Positions 24,960-34,640 of a stretch of 52,192 nucleotides of DNA are shown piece after piece; within the stretch, counting starts at the first letter, position 1; the number at the start of each line of letters is the position of its first letter. The stretch spans positions 1 to 52,192 of the forward strand of contig DATFPK010000031.1 of NCBI GenBank assembly GCA_035264885.1, given 5' to 3'. The translations under genes were made by a program, and so were the position numbers. Under the pieces are notes generated by a model. It saw only the letters and a program-made list of their open reading frames with translations. It had not been told where the DNA came from and searched no databases. This DNA comes from DATFPK01 sp035264885 (GTDB lineage: Bacteria > Actinomycetota > Thermoleophilia > Solirubrobacterales > 70-9).

Positions 24960-25412
24960 CTACTTCTCTTCGGCGATGATCGTCTTGACCGAGGCCGTCG
25001 TCCCGCCCGGCAGCTCGACCCCGACCATGTAGGTGCCGACCTCGTGGATCGGCTGCTCGAGCTTGACCTTGCGGCGGTCGATCTTGAGGTCGCGGGCCTC
25101 GCGGATCGCGTCGGCGACATCCTTCGCTCCAACCGAGCCGAACAGCTTGCCGTCCTCGCCGGCCCGGTGGTGGATCGTCAGAACGGTCTTCGAGAGCAGC
25201 GCGGCGGTCTCCTGGGCGCGCTCGGCCGCCTCGCGCTCGGCCCGCTCGGCCGCGGCGCGGCGCCGCTGGGCCTCCTCGAGCGAGCCCCTGGTCGCCGGCT
25301 GGGCGAGCCGGCGAGGGATCAGGTAGTTGCGGAGGTAACCGGGCGAGACGTCCACCGCCTCGCCGCGCGACCCCAGTGCCTCGACGTCCTTGAGCAGGAT
25401 CGCCTGGGCCAT
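24960..25412 (-). CDS. rplI: 50S ribosomal protein L9
   Basis: The 150-residue protein has the L9 N-terminal domain (AILLKDVEALGSRGEAVDVSPGY and NYLIPRRLA, written in parts). A long charged connecting helix (about 45-80) and a C-terminal domain with LFGSVGAKDVADAI follow. Its ATG overlaps the rpsR stop by one base, so the two are coupled. Confidence 0.97.
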   Translation of the reverse strand: MAQAILLKDVEALGSRGEAVDVSPGYLRNYLIPRRLAQPATRGSLEEAQRRRAAAERAEREAAERAQETAALLSKTVLTIHHRAGEDGKLFGSVGAKDVADAIREARDLKIDRRKVKLEQPIHEVGTYMVGVELPGGTTASVKTIIAEEK

Positions 25413-25669
25413 CAGCGCTCGCCGACGTAGGGCAGCAGCGCGATCTCGCGCGCCCGCTTGACGGCCACCGCGAGCTGCTTCTGGTGGCGCCGCGAGAGGC
25501 CGGTCACCCGGCGCGAGCGCGTCTTGCCCTTGTCGGAGATGAAGCGCCGGAGCAGGCCGAGGTCCTTGTAGTCGATCGTGTCGACGTTGATCCGCGTGTA
25601 CTTGCGCGGTCGCATGCGGTCCGACGGCCGCCGGCCGCGCCTCGGTGCTTCGCCTCTGGATCTGGCCAT
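25412..25669 (-). CDS. rpsR: 30S ribosomal protein S18
   Basis: The 85-residue protein has the S18 core: YKDLGLLRRFISDKGK near residue 34, then RRVTGLSRRHQKQLAVAVKRAR and ALLPYV near the C-terminus (written in parts). The N-terminus is strongly basic. It has no Cys residues, so it is the zinc-free form of S18. It binds next to S6 on the 30S platform; rpsF lies two genes upstream in the same cluster. Confidence 0.96.
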   Translation of the reverse strand: MARSRGEAPRRGRRPSDRMRPRKYTRINVDTIDYKDLGLLRRFISDKGKTRSRRVTGLSRRHQKQLAVAVKRAREIALLPYVGER

Positions 25670-25775
25670 CGTCGCGTGGGTCCTTACATGGAACTCGCCC
25701 GGACAGACCGGGCGGAACGACGGCAGATCGTAGCGGCCGGGCGGGGCCGGCGCCCGGCCGCGGACCTGCTCGCAG

Positions 25776-25792
25776 GGCCGGCCTAGCCGGCC
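25776..25792. terminator. Hairpin just downstream of ssb
   Basis: Arms ggccggc and gccggcc give a perfect 7-bp stem with the triloop cta, 6 nt beyond the ssb stop in the 129-bp gap before rpsR. No T-run follows on the minus strand. It could attenuate read-through or mark an RNA processing site. I see nothing else in this gap. Confidence 0.4.
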
Positions 25793-25798
25793 TCTCGC

Positions 25799-26251
25799 CT
25801 AGAAGGGGATGTCGTCGTCGCCGCCGCCGCCGCTGACGCCGGCGCCCTCGAAGTCCGAGGTGTCGGCGGGGACGTCGGAGGACGGGGAGAAGCCGTTGCC
25901 GTTGCCACCGCCGTCGCGCGAACCCAGGAACTGGACCGAGTCGGCGATGATCTCCACCGACTGGCGCTTGCCGCCGTCCTGGGACTCCCACTCGCGCCAC
26001 TCGAGCCGCCCCTGGACCGCGACCGGGCGGCCCTTCGAGAGGTAGTTGGCGCAGTTCTCGCCCTGCGCGCCCCAGACGGTGACGTCGAAGAAGTTCGGCT
26101 TGTCCTCCCAGTCGCCGCCCTGGCTGCGACGGCGCGTGTTGACCGCCACCCGCAGCTTGCAGATCGCCGTTCCGCCCTGCGTGCTGCGCAGTTCCGGGTC
26201 CTTGGTGAGGTTCCCGGTGATGACTACAGAGTTGATGTTGGTGGCTGCCAC
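25799..26251 (-). CDS. ssb: Single-stranded DNA-binding protein
   Basis: The 150-residue protein has an N-terminal OB fold (INSVVITGNLTKDPELR near residue 6; FFDVTVWGAQGENCANYL near 54). A Gly/Ser-rich linker and the acidic tip DDDIPF follow. The DIPF tail recruits replication and repair proteins. GTG 26251 gives the expected N-terminus. It sits between rpsF and rpsR, the common arrangement. Confidence 0.97.
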   Translation of the reverse strand: MAATNINSVVITGNLTKDPELRSTQGGTAICKLRVAVNTRRRSQGGDWEDKPNFFDVTVWGAQGENCANYLSKGRPVAVQGRLEWREWESQDGGKRQSVEIIADSVQFLGSRDGGGNGNGFSPSSDVPADTSDFEGAGVSGGGGDDDIPF

Positions 26252-26351
26252 AGCCTCGCTCCTCGGTTCAGTTTTCGAGTACCCGAGTCTAAGCGGGGTT
26301 CGGACGGACCCTCGCCCCCGTCCCGCCGCGCACGCCGCAACGAGCGGCTTT

Positions 26352-26777
26352 TTAGGCCGGCTGCTCTTCGGCCCGATGCGACCGGCGGTCGCCGCGGTCC
26401 TCGCGGCGGCCGTCGCGTCCCGCGCGCCCCTCGCTGCGCGGCAGGCTCGAAGGCGCCGGGGGAGCCGGCAGGACCGGCGCCTCGGGGTCGACCTTGAACA
26501 TCCGAAAGCGGAGGACGCCGTCGGCGATCTTCAGGTTGTGGTCGAGCTGGCCGAGCAGCTCGCGCGGAGCGGTGAACCGGTACCAGCGGTAGTCGGCCTC
26601 GGTCCGCTGGCGGATCTCGTAGGCCATCTTGCGCAGGCCCCAGGAGCTCTCGTGCTTGAGCTCGCCGCCGCCCTCGATCTGGGCACGGGCGTCCTGTGCG
26701 AGGCTGTCTCGCGCCGACTCCTCGAGGCCCGGATCGAGCATCAGGACCAGTTCGTATTCGCGTGGTGCTGTGTCCAA
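26352..26777 (-). CDS. rpsF: 30S ribosomal protein S6
   Basis: The 141-residue protein begins with the S6 core: YELVLMLDPGLEE near residue 8, WGLRKMAYEIRQRTEADYRWYRF near 46 (written in parts) and LKIADGVLRFRMFKVD near 82. After the core comes a charged Arg/Asp/Pro-rich tail of about 40 residues. The start is TTG 26777, an unusual codon for a ribosomal protein gene. TATAGT lies 11 nt upstream, leaving almost no leader, so an S6:S18-binding leader is unlikely here. Confidence 0.94.
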   Translation of the reverse strand: MDTAPREYELVLMLDPGLEESARDSLAQDARAQIEGGGELKHESSWGLRKMAYEIRQRTEADYRWYRFTAPRELLGQLDHNLKIADGVLRFRMFKVDPEAPVLPAPPAPSSLPRSEGRAGRDGRREDRGDRRSHRAEEQPA

Positions 26778-26788
26778 GGCGGCGGCCG

Positions 26789-26794
26789 ACTATA
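26789..26794 (-). promoter_or_regulatory. Candidate -10 box (TATAGT) of rpsF
   Basis: Read on the minus strand, this strong -10-like hexamer ends 11 nt before the TTG start of rpsF and would drive the rpsF-ssb-rpsR-rplI cluster. Confidence 0.55.
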
Positions 26795-26854
26795 GCGGGG
26801 ACCGCGCGGCCGCAGGCACGGGGAGAGACCCCCGCGGAGCCGCATTGGACGGCC

Positions 26855-27325
26855 ATGAGGGACCTCCGCGTCCGCTGGCGCAGCGCCACCCGGCCGCTGC
26901 TCGCCACAGCGCTCTGCCTGGCGGGCGCGCTGGCCCTGCCGCCCCTGCTCGAGCCGCCGCCTCCGCCGCGGGTGCCGGCCGACGTCGGGCTGGCGGCGCC
27001 GGGGTTCATGGCGAGGCCAGACGCGACGTCGCCGCCGAACGGGCCGAGACGGCCACGTGGGAGGGCGGGAAAGGCACGCGTAGCCGTGCGCCCCGCCCGG
27101 CGCGTACGCCCAACGCGGCGTCAGCCGCCCCTGCGGTCGACGTCGCGTTCGCCGAAGAGGGATTCGCCCGTCGCGCCGCCGCCACCGGCTGCCCCCGCGC
27201 AACCGCCGCCGCCACCTCCCGCACCGCCGCCGCCACCCCCGGCTCCCTACGGGTCACCACCCGCGCCACCTGCGCCAGCGCCACCCCCGCCCGGGGACGG
27301 CTCTCAGGAGTTCGCGCCCCGCTAG
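26855..27325 (+). CDS. Proline-rich protein with N-terminal hydrophobic segment
   Basis: ATG 26855 gives 156 residues. A basic start (MRDLRVRWRSATRP) is followed by one hydrophobic segment (about 13-32), then a long Pro/Arg/Ala-rich tail with several runs of five or more prolines. It is probably anchored in the membrane, with the tail in or beyond the cell wall. Composition-driven GC bias could keep such a frame open by chance, so this is a moderate call. It is divergent from rpsF. Confidence 0.45.
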   Translation: MRDLRVRWRSATRPLLATALCLAGALALPPLLEPPPPPRVPADVGLAAPGFMARPDATSPPNGPRRPRGRAGKARVAVRPARRVRPTRRQPPLRSTSRSPKRDSPVAPPPPAAPAQPPPPPPAPPPPPPAPYGSPPAPPAPAPPPPGDGSQEFAPR

Positions 27326-27362
27326 GAGGGTCTAGCGAAACGACTAGCGAAACTCGCCACGC

Positions 27363-27812
27363 CTACTCCGACAGCCCGGCGGCTTCGAGGGCTGCGGACT
27401 GATCCATGTACGGCTGGATCCGTATCACCCGCTCCTTGCGCACCGTGAATACAACCGCCGTATCGGTCTCGACTTCGATGCCACTGCCTCTGCCGCGCCG
27501 GTACTCGTGCATGAGCACGACGACGAGATCGTTGATGTGAAGGAACCTCTGCGGGTCGAGCCGACGCTCTTCCCAAGCTTCGAGGTCCTCGGTCTCAAAC
27601 GAGTTGAGGATCTCAGTAAGACCGCGCGCGACTCGGCCCTCCCAAAGGCCACCGATCGTCCCGTGCAATGCAACGTTGGGATCGAGCAATTCTGCCGCTC
27701 GCTTCGAATCCCGTCGGATTCGGATGGAGGCTTCGGTCGCCGTCGGCCCGCTCGTCGAGCCGTAGATCACTTCGAAGGCATTCCGCACGATCTCCACGTT
27801 CTCCTGCGACAT
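27363..27812 (-). CDS. SnoaL-like/nuclear transport factor 2 fold protein
   Basis: The 149-residue protein starts MSQENVEIVRNAFEV, the N-terminus of a large NTF2/SnoaL-like group abundant in Thermoleophilia. A cone-shaped alpha+beta fold is expected, with LLDPNVALHGTIGGLWEGR and VVFTVRKERVIRIQPY (written in parts) as conserved strands. These proteins bind or convert small ligands; no substrate can be given. A GGAGG motif precedes the ATG and GATACT lies 9 nt upstream. The codon use is less GC-rich than that of the housekeeping genes. Confidence 0.8.
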   Translation of the reverse strand: MSQENVEIVRNAFEVIYGSTSGPTATEASIRIRRDSKRAAELLDPNVALHGTIGGLWEGRVARGLTEILNSFETEDLEAWEERRLDPQRFLHINDLVVVLMHEYRRGRGSGIEVETDTAVVFTVRKERVIRIQPYMDQSAALEAAGLSE

Positions 27813-27838
27813 CGCCTCCGCAGTATCACGCAGGGCGA

Positions 27839-28190
27839 CTACACGGCAAGCGGCGCGGCTCGTGCTCGTGCAAGTTCGCGGGCCAGCTTCGTCAGGATCG
27901 TCAGGTTGGCATGAAGCCGGACTCTTTCCAGACCTCTCACGCGCAGGGGCGCAAGCGCCGAATCATTTTTGAGCCGTCGGAAGGCACGCTCGACAGAACT
28001 CCGCCTACGCTTGAGCTTGTTCCAGCGTCTACTTATTCGGGGCATCAGCGGGTGGAATCGGCTCGCCTTTGCCCACTTGTGGGACACGCGGCACTCGCCG
28101 GTGGGGCATCTCCACTTAGAGGCTCGCCGCTCGTAATCGATTCCGGCTCGCTTCGCGGGCAGGCATGATTCCTTCGACGGGTACGGTTGC
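27839..28190 (-). pseudogene. 3' remnant of a DDE transposase (IS1182/IS5-like)
   Basis: The frame, read on the minus strand, encodes about 115 residues of a transposase C-terminus. CLPAKRAGIDYERRASKWRC is followed by CP and TGEC, then SVERAFRRLKND and LAPLRVRGLERVRLHANLT. The whole N-terminal catalytic part is absent, and the frame is cut off at about 28190, where another gene begins. Starting it at GTG 28087 would give 82 residues, but the family-like sequence runs on upstream of any start. I see no terminal inverted repeats or target duplication. Confidence 0.75.
28182..28187 (+). promoter_or_regulatory. Candidate -10 box (TACGGT)
   Basis: It ends 6 nt before the ATG at 28194 and lies within the last codons of the transposase remnant on the other strand. 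Confidence 0.45.
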
Positions 28191-28193
28191 CCA

Positions 28194-28835
28194 ATGGAGA
28201 TTCCCGAGGCGCGGGAGCTGGGAGGGAGAGAGGCCGAGCGGCTCGCTGCAATCGCCTGGCAGGTCCCTCATTCCGGGCGAGCGCCTGATCCGCTTGACCT
28301 CAGTATCCCGCGACCGGAGAACTACCGCGACAGCCCGGAGCTTCCGGCCCGGCGGGTGGCGTCCGACTGGGATCGGTATCGAAACGGACTGCCGAGGGGA
28401 CCTTGGAACGTGCGGGATGCGACTCCATCGGTCTTCCGGAGCCTCGGTCCCGACGCGAAAGCGGTGTACGACGCCGACCAAGGGGAGAAGGGCGAGGACC
28501 TATGGAAGGCATTCAACGAGTCCCTGATCCAGCGTCTCCGAGACCAGAACGTTCTGCTCTGCGCGACGGTCTGGCGCCACTTCTTCCCAGGGCCAGATTT
28601 CAACGGCGAGTTTTTGGAGCTGTACAGCCTTTACGTCACGGACCTTGGCAGGTACGACCCGGTCCCCTCGGTAGGCAGCTCGGTGCTGAATAACGAGGTC
28701 CTGATCGACGAGGGGTACATCCAGCTCGGCTTCTGCCCTCGGGATCTCTCGCGGCTGGCCCGCCTGAGAAGAAATCGAAGGCTGCGGCGCTTCTACCGGG
28801 ATCGGAACCTCTCACGGCGTCCATCACGGGGGTAG
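28194..28835 (+). CDS. Hypothetical protein in a low-conservation island
   Basis: The 213-residue product is soluble and charged. It has an aromatic, acidic middle (VYDADQGEKGEDLWKAFNE; LCATVWRHFFPGPDFNGEFL) and a very basic C-terminus (RRNRRLRRFYRDRN). Codon third positions are clearly less GC-rich than in flanking genes (for example AGA, CTT, GAT, CAA), suggesting recent acquisition. It begins just where the transposase remnant ends. I do not recognise a family; the shape would fit a nucleic-acid-associated protein but that is a guess. Confidence 0.6.
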   Translation: MEIPEARELGGREAERLAAIAWQVPHSGRAPDPLDLSIPRPENYRDSPELPARRVASDWDRYRNGLPRGPWNVRDATPSVFRSLGPDAKAVYDADQGEKGEDLWKAFNESLIQRLRDQNVLLCATVWRHFFPGPDFNGEFLELYSLYVTDLGRYDPVPSVGSSVLNNEVLIDEGYIQLGFCPRDLSRLARLRRNRRLRRFYRDRNLSRRPSRG

Positions 28836-28920
28836 AGTCTCGCCGGATTTGAGGTAGCGGGAACTCAGGCACCCGTGCGTTCCGCTCACGAAGCGGGATT
28901 CCGACTTTCGCTAGAGCCTC

Positions 28921-30399
28921 CTAGGCCGGGGAGGCGTGCTTCGAGCGGAGGGCGCGGATGTCGGCAAGCTGCTCGTCGACCCAGTCGCCGGGGTTGCGCG
29001 AGAAGATGATCTCCTTCAGCCGCTGGGCTCGCAGCCGGCGCTCCTCGGGGTCCATCGTCAGCGCCCGGTGGATCGCGTCGGCCTGCTCCTGGATGTCGAA
29101 CGGGTTGACCGACAGCGCGCAGTCGGCCAGCTCCTCGTGGGAGCCGGTGTTCTCGGAGAGGATCAGGACCCCGTCGCGGGTGTTGACCGCCGGGGCCTCC
29201 TTCGCCACCAGGTTCATCCCGTCGAACAGCGAGTTGACCATCAGCAGGTCGAATTGCTTGTAGCGGGCGACGGCGTCGAAGAAGTTCTCATAGATCCGCA
29301 GGTCGATCGGCATCCAATCAGTCGTGCCGTGGCGGTGGTTGACGACGGCCACCAGCGCCTCGATCCGCTCCAAGTACTCGGCGTATTCGGGCACGTCCTG
29401 GCGCGACGGCTGGAGATGGGCGACGAACGTCACCTGCTCGCGGAACTCCGGGTGTTGCTGGAGGAAGGTGTCGAACGCGGTGAACCCGCGCAGCACGTTC
29501 TTCGACAGGTCGGCCCGGTCGACTCGGATGATCAGGTGCTCCCGGCGGCGCTCCAGCACCTCGCCCTCGGCCGCCGCGACCTCCTCCCGCGCCGCGGCCC
29601 GCTCGAGCCGCTGCGCGTCGATCGACAGCGGGTAGGAGCGTACGAGCGTCTCGCGGTCCGCGTCGATCACCGCCCCCCGCTCCCAGTCGACCTCGAGCTC
29701 GAGCAGCTCCTGACAGCAGCTCAGGAAGTTGCGACAGTAAGCGGTCGTGTGGAAGCCGATGATGTCGTTGGCGAGGAGCCCGTGATAGATCCCCTCGCGC
29801 ATCCGGTTCGGGAGGATCCGCCAGCTGTCGGGCTGCGACCACGGGATGTGGACGAAGTGGTGGAGGAAGGCGTCCGGCCGCGCTTCGCGGATCATCGCCG
29901 GCGCCGTGTACACGTGGTAGTCGTGGAGCATGACCAGCGGCCGCTCGACGCCTTCGATCTGGCCGAGGACCGCGTCGGCCAAGTCCCGGTTGACCACCTG
30001 GTAGCCGGCGGACCACGCGTCCAGCTCGTCCTGCCGGATGTCGGGTGCATTCGAGATGTCCCAGAGGTAGTGCTGGACGAACCAGAGGATCGGGTTCGCG
30101 ATCACGTTGTAAAAGGCGTCGTAGGCGTCGGCATCGCTCTCGACCAGCAGCACGCGGTAGCCGACGTCGTCGATCGAGATGTCGACCGGGCCGCCCTGCT
30201 CGTTCGAGACCGCGACGTCCTCGTCGGTCATCGCCGAGGCGATCCAGAGGGCCTCGCGGTGCTCGACCAGGCCCGAGAGCGCGGTGACCAGTCCGCCCCC
30301 TCCGCGGCGCACGGTCCGATTCCCGCCCTCGTCGCGCTCGAATTGCGCCGGGCCTCGGTTGGAGACGATGATCAACGGCGAGTCGCCTTCGGGGCTCAC
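28921..30399 (-). CDS. otsA: Trehalose-6-phosphate synthase (GT20, OtsA-like)
   Basis: The 492-residue enzyme has GT20 features: IIVSNRGPAQF near residue 9, RRGGGGLVTALSGL near 31, HDYHVYTAPAMIR near 158, FVHIPWSQPDSWRILP near 181 and IGFHTTAYCRNF near 213. The C-terminal nucleotide-sugar region has NSLFDGMNLVAKE near 390 and LSENTGSHEEL. It would join UDP- or ADP/GDP-glucose to glucose-6-phosphate. No OtsB phosphatase is in the window. GTG 30399 is preceded by TAGGCT at a 7-nt gap. It lies 40 bp downstream of a TreT-like gene on the same strand. Confidence 0.88.
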   Translation of the reverse strand: MSPEGDSPLIIVSNRGPAQFERDEGGNRTVRRGGGGLVTALSGLVEHREALWIASAMTDEDVAVSNEQGGPVDISIDDVGYRVLLVESDADAYDAFYNVIANPILWFVQHYLWDISNAPDIRQDELDAWSAGYQVVNRDLADAVLGQIEGVERPLVMLHDYHVYTAPAMIREARPDAFLHHFVHIPWSQPDSWRILPNRMREGIYHGLLANDIIGFHTTAYCRNFLSCCQELLELEVDWERGAVIDADRETLVRSYPLSIDAQRLERAAAREEVAAAEGEVLERRREHLIIRVDRADLSKNVLRGFTAFDTFLQQHPEFREQVTFVAHLQPSRQDVPEYAEYLERIEALVAVVNHRHGTTDWMPIDLRIYENFFDAVARYKQFDLLMVNSLFDGMNLVAKEAPAVNTRDGVLILSENTGSHEELADCALSVNPFDIQEQADAIHRALTMDPEERRLRAQRLKEIIFSRNPGDWVDEQLADIRALRSKHASPA

Positions 30400-30406
30400 G
30401 CCCCGG

Positions 30407-30412
30407 AGCCTA
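30407..30412 (-). promoter_or_regulatory. Candidate -10 box (TAGGCT) of otsA
   Basis: Read on the minus strand, it ends 7 nt before the otsA GTG, so otsA can be expressed apart from the upstream glycosyltransferase. Confidence 0.45.
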
Positions 30413-30439
30413 CCCAGCGGGTTCGCAGCGGCAACCCGG

Positions 30440-31678
30440 CTAGATCCCGAGCTTCCCGAACAGCTGCAGCCAGTCGCGCAGCAGCCGCGGCGACAGGAAC
30501 TCGCGCCGGGCGTGCTCCTTCCCGGCCCGGCCCAGGCGCCGGCCGAGTTGCGGATCGGCGAGGACCTCGGCGCATCGCTTCGCGCACTCCTCGGCCGTCG
30601 TCACGAGGAACCCCGTCTCCCCGTCGCGGACCTGGAGGGGGATCCCGCCGACGTCCCCGGCAACCGTCGGCCGCCCCTTCCAGAGCGCCTCGGTGACGGT
30701 CAGGCCGAAGCCCTCGCGGATCGACTTCTGCAGCACTACGTCGGATTGCGACTGGAACGCGTTGACCTCGATCGCGCCGACGTTGTTGAGGTTGTTGAGG
30801 ATCTTGATGTCGGGGTCCGACTCCGCGTACTCGAACGTCCGCTGGAAGAACTCCCACCCCTCCGGGTCATCCGTCGCCATCGAGCCGACCAGCGCCAGCT
30901 GCACATCCGGCACCTGCTCGCGGACGAGGCGGTAGGCGTCGATCACCCCGATCGGGTCCTTCCAGGGGTCGAAGCGGGAGACCTGGGTCATCAGCGGCCG
31001 GTCGACGTCGATGCCGAACTGCCGGCAGACGAACGCCGCGTCCTCGGGCGACAGCGCCATGTTCTTCGGCGAGAGCGGGTCGATCGCCGGCGGGATGATG
31101 TTGACGCCCTGGTTTTCGGCCAGGCCGGTCGGGACGTACTGGCGCATGTGCCAGACGCTGGCGTCGTACTCGGCCATCAGCGGATGGAGGCGCTCGATCG
31201 GGGCGGGGTTCGGCTCGGAGAGGTCGATGTGGCAGCGCCAGACCCACTTCCCCCCGCGCTCCTCGGCCCAGTGGCGCAGGCCGATCGGCTGCGGGTCGTG
31301 GACGATGATCACGTCCCAATCGCCCTCCAGGCTCTTCGCGTTCATCTGGTTGACCTCGAAGAACAGGTCCCACTGCTCGCCGGTCAGCGTCGCCTCGTCG
31401 CCCTGGAGGGAGTTGTGGAGGAGCTTCGTCGCGTTGAAGTACTCCTCACGGCCGAGGATCACGTTCCAGTGGGTGTCGAGGCCGATGTCCCGCATCAGCG
31501 GGACGATCGTGTAGAGGATCTCCGAGACCCCGCCCCCGAACGCGGTGGCGCTGACGTGCAGGACGCGCTTGCCCTCGAGTGGCCCCGCCATCTCGCGGAT
31601 GCCCTCGATCAGCTCACGGCCGGCGATGTGGGTGTAGTCGGCCAGGTTCTTCTGGCCCAGCGCTACTTCTTGAAGCAC
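30440..31678 (-). CDS. treT: GT4 glycosyltransferase, trehalose synthase (TreT)-like
   Basis: The 412-residue protein resembles TreT, which makes trehalose from a nucleotide glucose and glucose. Features are RVLHVSATAFGGGVSEILYT near residue 38, HDPQPIGL near 127, the GT-B core VSRFDPWKDPIGVIDAY near 237, and REGFGLTVTEALWKGRP near 326 with the donor-site Glu. The GTG at 31678 has TAGGAA 6 nt upstream. It is adjacent to otsA, so two trehalose routes lie together. Other GT4 activities cannot be excluded. Confidence 0.82.
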   Translation of the reverse strand: MLQEVALGQKNLADYTHIAGRELIEGIREMAGPLEGKRVLHVSATAFGGGVSEILYTIVPLMRDIGLDTHWNVILGREEYFNATKLLHNSLQGDEATLTGEQWDLFFEVNQMNAKSLEGDWDVIIVHDPQPIGLRHWAEERGGKWVWRCHIDLSEPNPAPIERLHPLMAEYDASVWHMRQYVPTGLAENQGVNIIPPAIDPLSPKNMALSPEDAAFVCRQFGIDVDRPLMTQVSRFDPWKDPIGVIDAYRLVREQVPDVQLALVGSMATDDPEGWEFFQRTFEYAESDPDIKILNNLNNVGAIEVNAFQSQSDVVLQKSIREGFGLTVTEALWKGRPTVAGDVGGIPLQVRDGETGFLVTTAEECAKRCAEVLADPQLGRRLGRAGKEHARREFLSPRLLRDWLQLFGKLGI

Positions 31679-31718
31679 GTCCGTTTCCTAGGTCTTTGCT
31701 CCGGGAGCGAGGGGCTCG

Positions 31719-31966
31719 CTATCCCGTGGACTCCGTCAGGCGCTCCATGCCGGCCTCGATCGCGGCGCAGATACTCGCATGAAGCTCCCCGCGACACGCG
31801 GCCACGCACGACATCTGGAACTCGGGCCGGACCCGAGCAGTGCCCGGTCGCCGTCGGCACCGACGTGGGCGCGCCCCGGATGGGCGCCGAGCTCGTCCGT
31901 CAGGCGTCCGCGGAGCGCCGTCGCGAGCTCGGTGCAGATCGCCCTGAGGGTGTCCTGCCCGGGCAT
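31719..31966 (-). pseudogene. Frameshifted small ORF
   Basis: On the minus strand, one frame reads from ATG 31966 (PGQDTLRAICTELATALRG, then RLTDELGAHPGRAHVGADGD). The next frame continues from about 31855 as PEFQMSCVAACRGELHASIC, AAIEAGMERLTESTG to TAG at 31719. Both halves have strongly GC-biased third positions, and the total length is not a multiple of three. A one-base shift near 31840-31860 would join them into about 82 residues. It could be a true pseudogene, a sequencing error, or chance. Nothing else is visible in this 300-bp gap. Confidence 0.4.
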
Positions 31967-31985
31967 TGCGCGGCGGAGATCTCGC

Positions 31986-33184
<1,199 letters not shown>

Positions 33185-33188
<4 letters not shown>

Positions 33189-34633
33189 GCCGGGGCCTCC
33201 CGGCCGACGGCGGGCGCCGGCGCCACGGTCGCCCGCGGCAGGTCGAGGGTGAAGGCCGTGAAGCCCTTGCTCGACGTCGCGGCGATCGTGCCGCCCATCC
33301 GCTGGGCGAGCTCGCGGGCGATCGCCAGGCCGAGACCGGAGCCGGTGACGGCGTCACCGGTGTAGAAGCGCTCGAACATCCGCTCTTGGACGCGCTTGGG
33401 TATGCCCAGCCCCTCGTCGGAGACGGTCAGCTCTGATCTCGATCCCGCTGTGTAGCTCGTCACGGTCACCTTGGTCCCCTCCGGCGTGTGCGAGAGGGCG
33501 TTGTCAAGGAGGATACGGAGGATCTGTCGCGTCCTTTCCGGGTCGGCCTCGGCCAGCGCCTCCTCGGCCGTGGTCCGCACCTCCAGACGGGACCCGCGCT
33601 GGTCGGCGATCGGCCCGAACTCGCGGCCGACCTGACGTGCCACCTGGCCCAGGTCGACCTCCTGGGGCTCGATCTCGATCGCGTCGGCGTCGAGCTTGGA
33701 GAGGTCGAGGAGGTCGGTGGTCAACTTGGTCAGCCGTTCGACCTGCTCGCGCATCGTCCGCACGAACTCGGCCTTGGCCTCGGGGTCGGGATCCTCGTCC
33801 TCGAGCAGCTCGACGAAGCCGCCGAGCGAGAAGATCGGCGTGCGCAGCTCATGCGACGCGTTGGCGATGAACCGCTTGCGGGCGTTGTCGAGGTCGGCAA
33901 GGCGGCGCTGCATCTCGTTGAAGGTCCTGGCGAGCTGGCCGAGCTCGTCGGAGGAGTCGACCGGGATCGGCGTGGCGAAGTCGCCGGCGGCGACCTTCTG
34001 GGCCGCGTCCTCGAGCCGCCCGATCCGGCGCGAGATCGCCCCCGCCGCGTACCAGCCGGCGACGAGCGCGAGGGCCAGGGCGATGCCGCCGGCGATCAGG
34101 ATCTGGCGCTCGATCAGGCTGACGTTGTCGGCGACCTCGTCGAGCGGTTCTGACAGCACGGCAAGCCAGGCCGGGTCCTTGGCCGGCAGCGGCACCGCGA
34201 CCTCGGCCGAGCGCTGGCCGTCGATCGACTCGGTGCCGGTCGCGGTCGACCCCTGGGCGGCCCGCAGCGCGATCTCGAACTCGCCGCTGAGGGGCCGCCC
34301 CGCGCCGGGCGAGTCGCTGACCACGAAGCCGGGGGATGCGCCGCCGTCCCCGCCGGTGACCGCCAGCACCGTCACCCGGGACTGGGTGGCCTGGCCGAGG
34401 CGCTCGACCAGCGCGTCGAGACGATCGGGGGGGACGCGCCGCGCCAGCGCCCGCTCGAGCCTGGGCCCGACGTCGCCGGTCCGGGCGTCGAGCCGGGAGA
34501 GCTTCTCGGCGATGAGGCTCGACTCGAGCTGGGGGACGACGTAGAGGTAGACGAAGCCGACCGCGGCCGCGGTGATCAGGAAGAAGAGGAGGACGAGCCG
34601 GTTGCGAAGGCTGTTCAGGCGCTGGATGCGCAC
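33185..34633 (-). CDS. Membrane sensor histidine kinase
   Basis: The 482-residue kinase has membrane segments at about 10-32 and 176-198, bounding an extracytoplasmic sensor domain. A HAMP domain (ISRRIGRLEDAAQKVAAGDF), H-box (FIANASHELRTPIFSLGGF near 261), N-box (ILLDNALSHTPEGTK) and G-boxes (SDEGLGIP, GSGLGLAIAREL) follow. It is downstream of its response regulator by 7 bp and overlaps the HtrA-like protease, so it may sense envelope stress. Confidence 0.93.
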
Positions 34634-34640
34634 GGTGGCC

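Noticed and set aside
27326..28920. Possible prophage
   Set aside because: No integrase, structural, lysis or terminase genes are seen and the segment is only 1.6 kb; a decayed IS plus an acquired gene explains it better.
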